From contig JAGVGV010000719.1 of NCBI GenBank assembly GCA_020056895.1, positions 1 to 7,525 of the forward strand: DNA of 7,525 bases. The letters run 5' to 3'. This DNA is from Deltaproteobacteria bacterium. Its GTDB lineage: Bacteria; Desulfobacterota; Desulfarculia; Adiutricales; JAGVGV01. The position numbers and the translations under genes were made by a program. The stretch's first letter is position 1. Each line of letters starts with the position of its first letter. The notes beneath the pieces are model-generated. The model was not told the DNA's origin. It saw only the letters and a program-made list of their open reading frames with translations, and made no database searches. Shown here piece by piece: positions 5,710 through 7,525 of the stretch.

Positions 5710-6765
5710 ATGAGGCCAGTTTTTTTTACGATCAGGACAACCTCGTGGTTCCAGGCGGTCCGGCGAGGATTGTTCTGGGCGGTGATCCTTTGGGGGATGA
5801 TGCCCCTCGGTTTGGCCCGGGCCGAAAACGAAGCCCTGTTCAAGGCGGTCCGGATCCAGGATACGGCCGATGTCCGGCGCATTATCGAGGCCGATCCCGA
5901 AGCCCTGGCCGCCCGGGACCGGCACGGCAGCACGCCTCTTCATTGGGCGGCCTGGCGGGGCCATGAAAAAATCGTCCAGTATCTCGTGGACCGGGGCGCG
6001 GAAGTGAACGCCCGGAACGACCAATACGGGACCACGCCTCTTCACGACGCCGCCCGGCGAGGCCGGATGCTGGTGGTGGAGATATTGTTGATCCACGGAG
6101 CGGATCCGGTGATCGGCGACCATGAGGGGCGAACTCCGCTGGACATGGCCCGGGAACGGAATCAGCGGGAAGTGGTTCAACTATTGGAACGGCGCCTGAA
6201 GGGACGGAACATTTTTCGGGAACAACCGCTGGCCACCCATCCGGTATTGACCGCGGCCCGGCGGGGGAATCTGGAACTGGTTCGGGAGATCATCGGCCGG
6301 GAGCCGGATTCGGTTCAGGTGGAGGACCGGGTGAACTATCAGGACCCGAAGCTGGGGATCACGGGTTTTCGGGCCCTTCATTGGGCGGCCTGGAGCGGCC
6401 GGGCGGACCTGGCGGCCTTGCTGCTGGATCAGGGGGCCAACCCCGGGGACCGGGATTCCTTGGGCGCCACGCCCCTTCACCACGCGGCCGGCCGGGGGCG
6501 CCAGGACGTATTAGCGTTGCTGATTGAACGGGGCGCGTACGTTCGGGCCAGGGACAACGACCGGAGGGCGCCGCTTCATTGGGCGGCCAGGGGGGATTAT
6601 GTCCACCGGGGCGACGTGTTGGCCGATGGGATTCGGAGCCTGATTCAAGCCGGGGCGGACCCCAACGCCCGGGATCGTTGGAGCGAAACACCGCTGACCA
6701 CGGCCATTCGGGAAGGGAACGCCGAAGCGGCTTTGGTGCTCCGAGCCGCCGGCGGTCACCACTGA
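5710..6765 (+). CDS. Exported ankyrin-repeat protein
   Basis: A 351-aa protein. Residues 1-38 look like a Sec signal: a basic N-region to R19, the hydrophobic LFWAVILWG, and a cleavage-like ARA before Glu39. The rest is an ankyrin solenoid of about nine repeats: roughly 40-69, 72-102, 106-137, 139-163, 176-210, 218-248, 251-281, 284-321 and 324-349. Signature TPLHWAA, TPLHDAA, ALHWAAW, TPLHHAA and APLHWAA cores and GA(D/E)xNARD turns are obvious. A linker (about 164-175) splits the array into two blocks, and the eighth repeat carries a short insertion (YVHRGDVLADG). Ankyrin arrays bind other proteins; no enzymatic domain is present, so the predicted role is a periplasmic scaffold or inhibitor with unknown partner. 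ATG 5710 follows a GGGGG ribosome-site-like run (5697-5701). The next gene starts 26 bases after its stop on the same strand, so the two are probably co-transcribed. Confidence 0.9.
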   Translation: MRPVFFTIRTTSWFQAVRRGLFWAVILWGMMPLGLARAENEALFKAVRIQDTADVRRIIEADPEALAARDRHGSTPLHWAAWRGHEKIVQYLVDRGAEVNARNDQYGTTPLHDAARRGRMLVVEILLIHGADPVIGDHEGRTPLDMARERNQREVVQLLERRLKGRNIFREQPLATHPVLTAARRGNLELVREIIGREPDSVQVEDRVNYQDPKLGITGFRALHWAAWSGRADLAALLLDQGANPGDRDSLGATPLHHAAGRGRQDVLALLIERGAYVRARDNDRRAPLHWAARGDYVHRGDVLADGIRSLIQAGADPNARDRWSETPLTTAIREGNAEAALVLRAAGGHH

Positions 6766-6791
6766 CCTTCGGCCCGAGAACGGAACCACCC

Positions 6792-7525
6792 ATGCCGCTG
6801 ACCGTCTGCCATTATCCCTGGAACACCCTGTATATCGAACCCGACGGCGAGGTTTATCCCTGTTGCCATAAAAAACCGTACCGGATCGGCAACCTGTACC
6901 AAAACGATCTGGCCGATATTCTGGATGGCCCCGAAGCGGACCAGGTCCGCCGCGAAGCCCAAAACGGAACCCTGGCCTGTTTCAGCCGGTGTACTCGGGC
7001 TCCCAGCCGCCAGTACCACCGGGCGGGGTCGGCTCCGTATGAGGTGGAGGCCGTTCCCCGGCTGAAGGAAATCCATCTCAATGTTTCCACTCGCTGCAAC
7101 CTGAAATGCCTGATGTGCCGGCAGGAACACCGGTCCCATCAGAGTCTGGACGCCGACCGGCTGGCCGGAGCCTTCGACGGCCGGTCCTCGCCCCGGGTGA
7201 TCCTTCAGGGCGGGGAACCCACGGTGATCCCGGCCGCCTTGAAGATCGCCCGGTATGTGATCGACCGAACCAGCGGCCCCCTGACCCTTATCACCAATGG
7301 CCTGGCTTTGGGACCCGCCTGGGAAGACCTGTTGCTGGCCCGGGAAAACGAATGCCGGATCTCGCTGAACGGGGCCAGAGCCCTTACCCACGAAACCGTG
7401 AATCGGGGGTCCCGGTTCGATAAGGTGATGGCCAACATCCGGCGGCTGGCCGACCGCAGGGCCAAGGAACGGAGCCCCCTGTACTTGACGTTGAGAATGA
7501 CCGTGATCCCGGAAAACGTTTATGA
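6792..7525 (+). CDS. Radical SAM protein with N-terminal SPASM-like domain, 3' end outside window
   Basis: 244 residues are visible; the C-terminus is beyond the window. Residues 6-67 have the SPASM pattern: C6, IEPDGEVYPCC (C24, C25), IGNLYQNDLADIL (32-44), and CFSRC (C63, C67). SPASM domains bind auxiliary iron-sulfur clusters. Next comes the radical SAM core: CNLKCLMC (C102, C106, C109, the CxxxCxxC site for the SAM-binding [4Fe-4S] cluster) after strand IHLNVST, and the GGEP motif (140-143) that contacts SAM. The usual order is core first and SPASM last, so here it is reversed, or the protein may carry a second SPASM beyond the edge. Many such enzymes modify peptides or act on small molecules; no substrate is evident and no small precursor peptide was seen nearby. 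ATG 6792 has only a weak purine-rich site upstream. It lies 26 bases behind the ankyrin gene; a functional link is unproven. Confidence 0.92.
   Translation, partial: MPLTVCHYPWNTLYIEPDGEVYPCCHKKPYRIGNLYQNDLADILDGPEADQVRREAQNGTLACFSRCTRAPSRQYHRAGSAPYEVEAVPRLKEIHLNVSTRCNLKCLMCRQEHRSHQSLDADRLAGAFDGRSSPRVILQGGEPTVIPAALKIARYVIDRTSGPLTLITNGLALGPAWEDLLLARENECRISLNGARALTHETVNRGSRFDKVMANIRRLADRRAKERSPLYLTLRMTVIPENVY

Noticed and set aside
5683..6180. Minus-strand frames opposite the ankyrin gene
   Set aside because: They are mirror frames of a clear ankyrin array, with no independent support.

Overview
The window is GC-rich, densely coded bacterial DNA from a Gram-negative organism. Two proteins carry Sec-type signal peptides, and one of them is a cell-wall amidase. 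The CGG-heavy arginine usage, the families present and the CCCTCACCCC-type intergenic repeat suggest a Desulfobacterota/deltaproteobacterial chromosome. That placement is inference; no rRNA or marker gene is present to test it.

Positions 1-4188, minus strand: a tightly overlapping three-gene operon read from high to low coordinates. It encodes (i) a 527-aa MoxR-type AAA+ ATPase, (ii) a 344-aa protein of unrecognised family, and (iii) a protein with an N-terminal HExxH metallopeptidase-like domain and a C-terminal von Willebrand factor A (vWA) domain, cut by the left window edge. Overlaps of 13 and 4 bases imply coupled translation. A good sigma70-like promoter lies about 100 bases upstream of the ATPase start. 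The most economical reading is a ternary machine: the MoxR ATPase remodels something together with a vWA partner that is also a predicted zinc peptidase, with the middle protein as adaptor or substrate-recognition subunit. This is the most interesting part of the window.

Positions 4189-4794: about 600 bases without a convincing gene. They hold the operon promoter and leader, an AT-rich island (about 4355-4440) and several hairpin or repeat elements of an intergenic mosaic type.

Positions 4795-5547, minus strand: an exported N-acetylmuramoyl-L-alanine amidase (Amidase_3) with its own plausible promoter. It is divergent from positions 5710-7525, plus strand. That strand holds an exported ankyrin-repeat protein (about nine repeats), followed after 26 bases by the first 244 residues of a radical SAM protein. 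The latter has a SPASM-like cysteine domain in front of, not behind, the radical SAM core. The last two genes are probably co-transcribed; nothing shows that they work together, or with the amidase or the MoxR operon.
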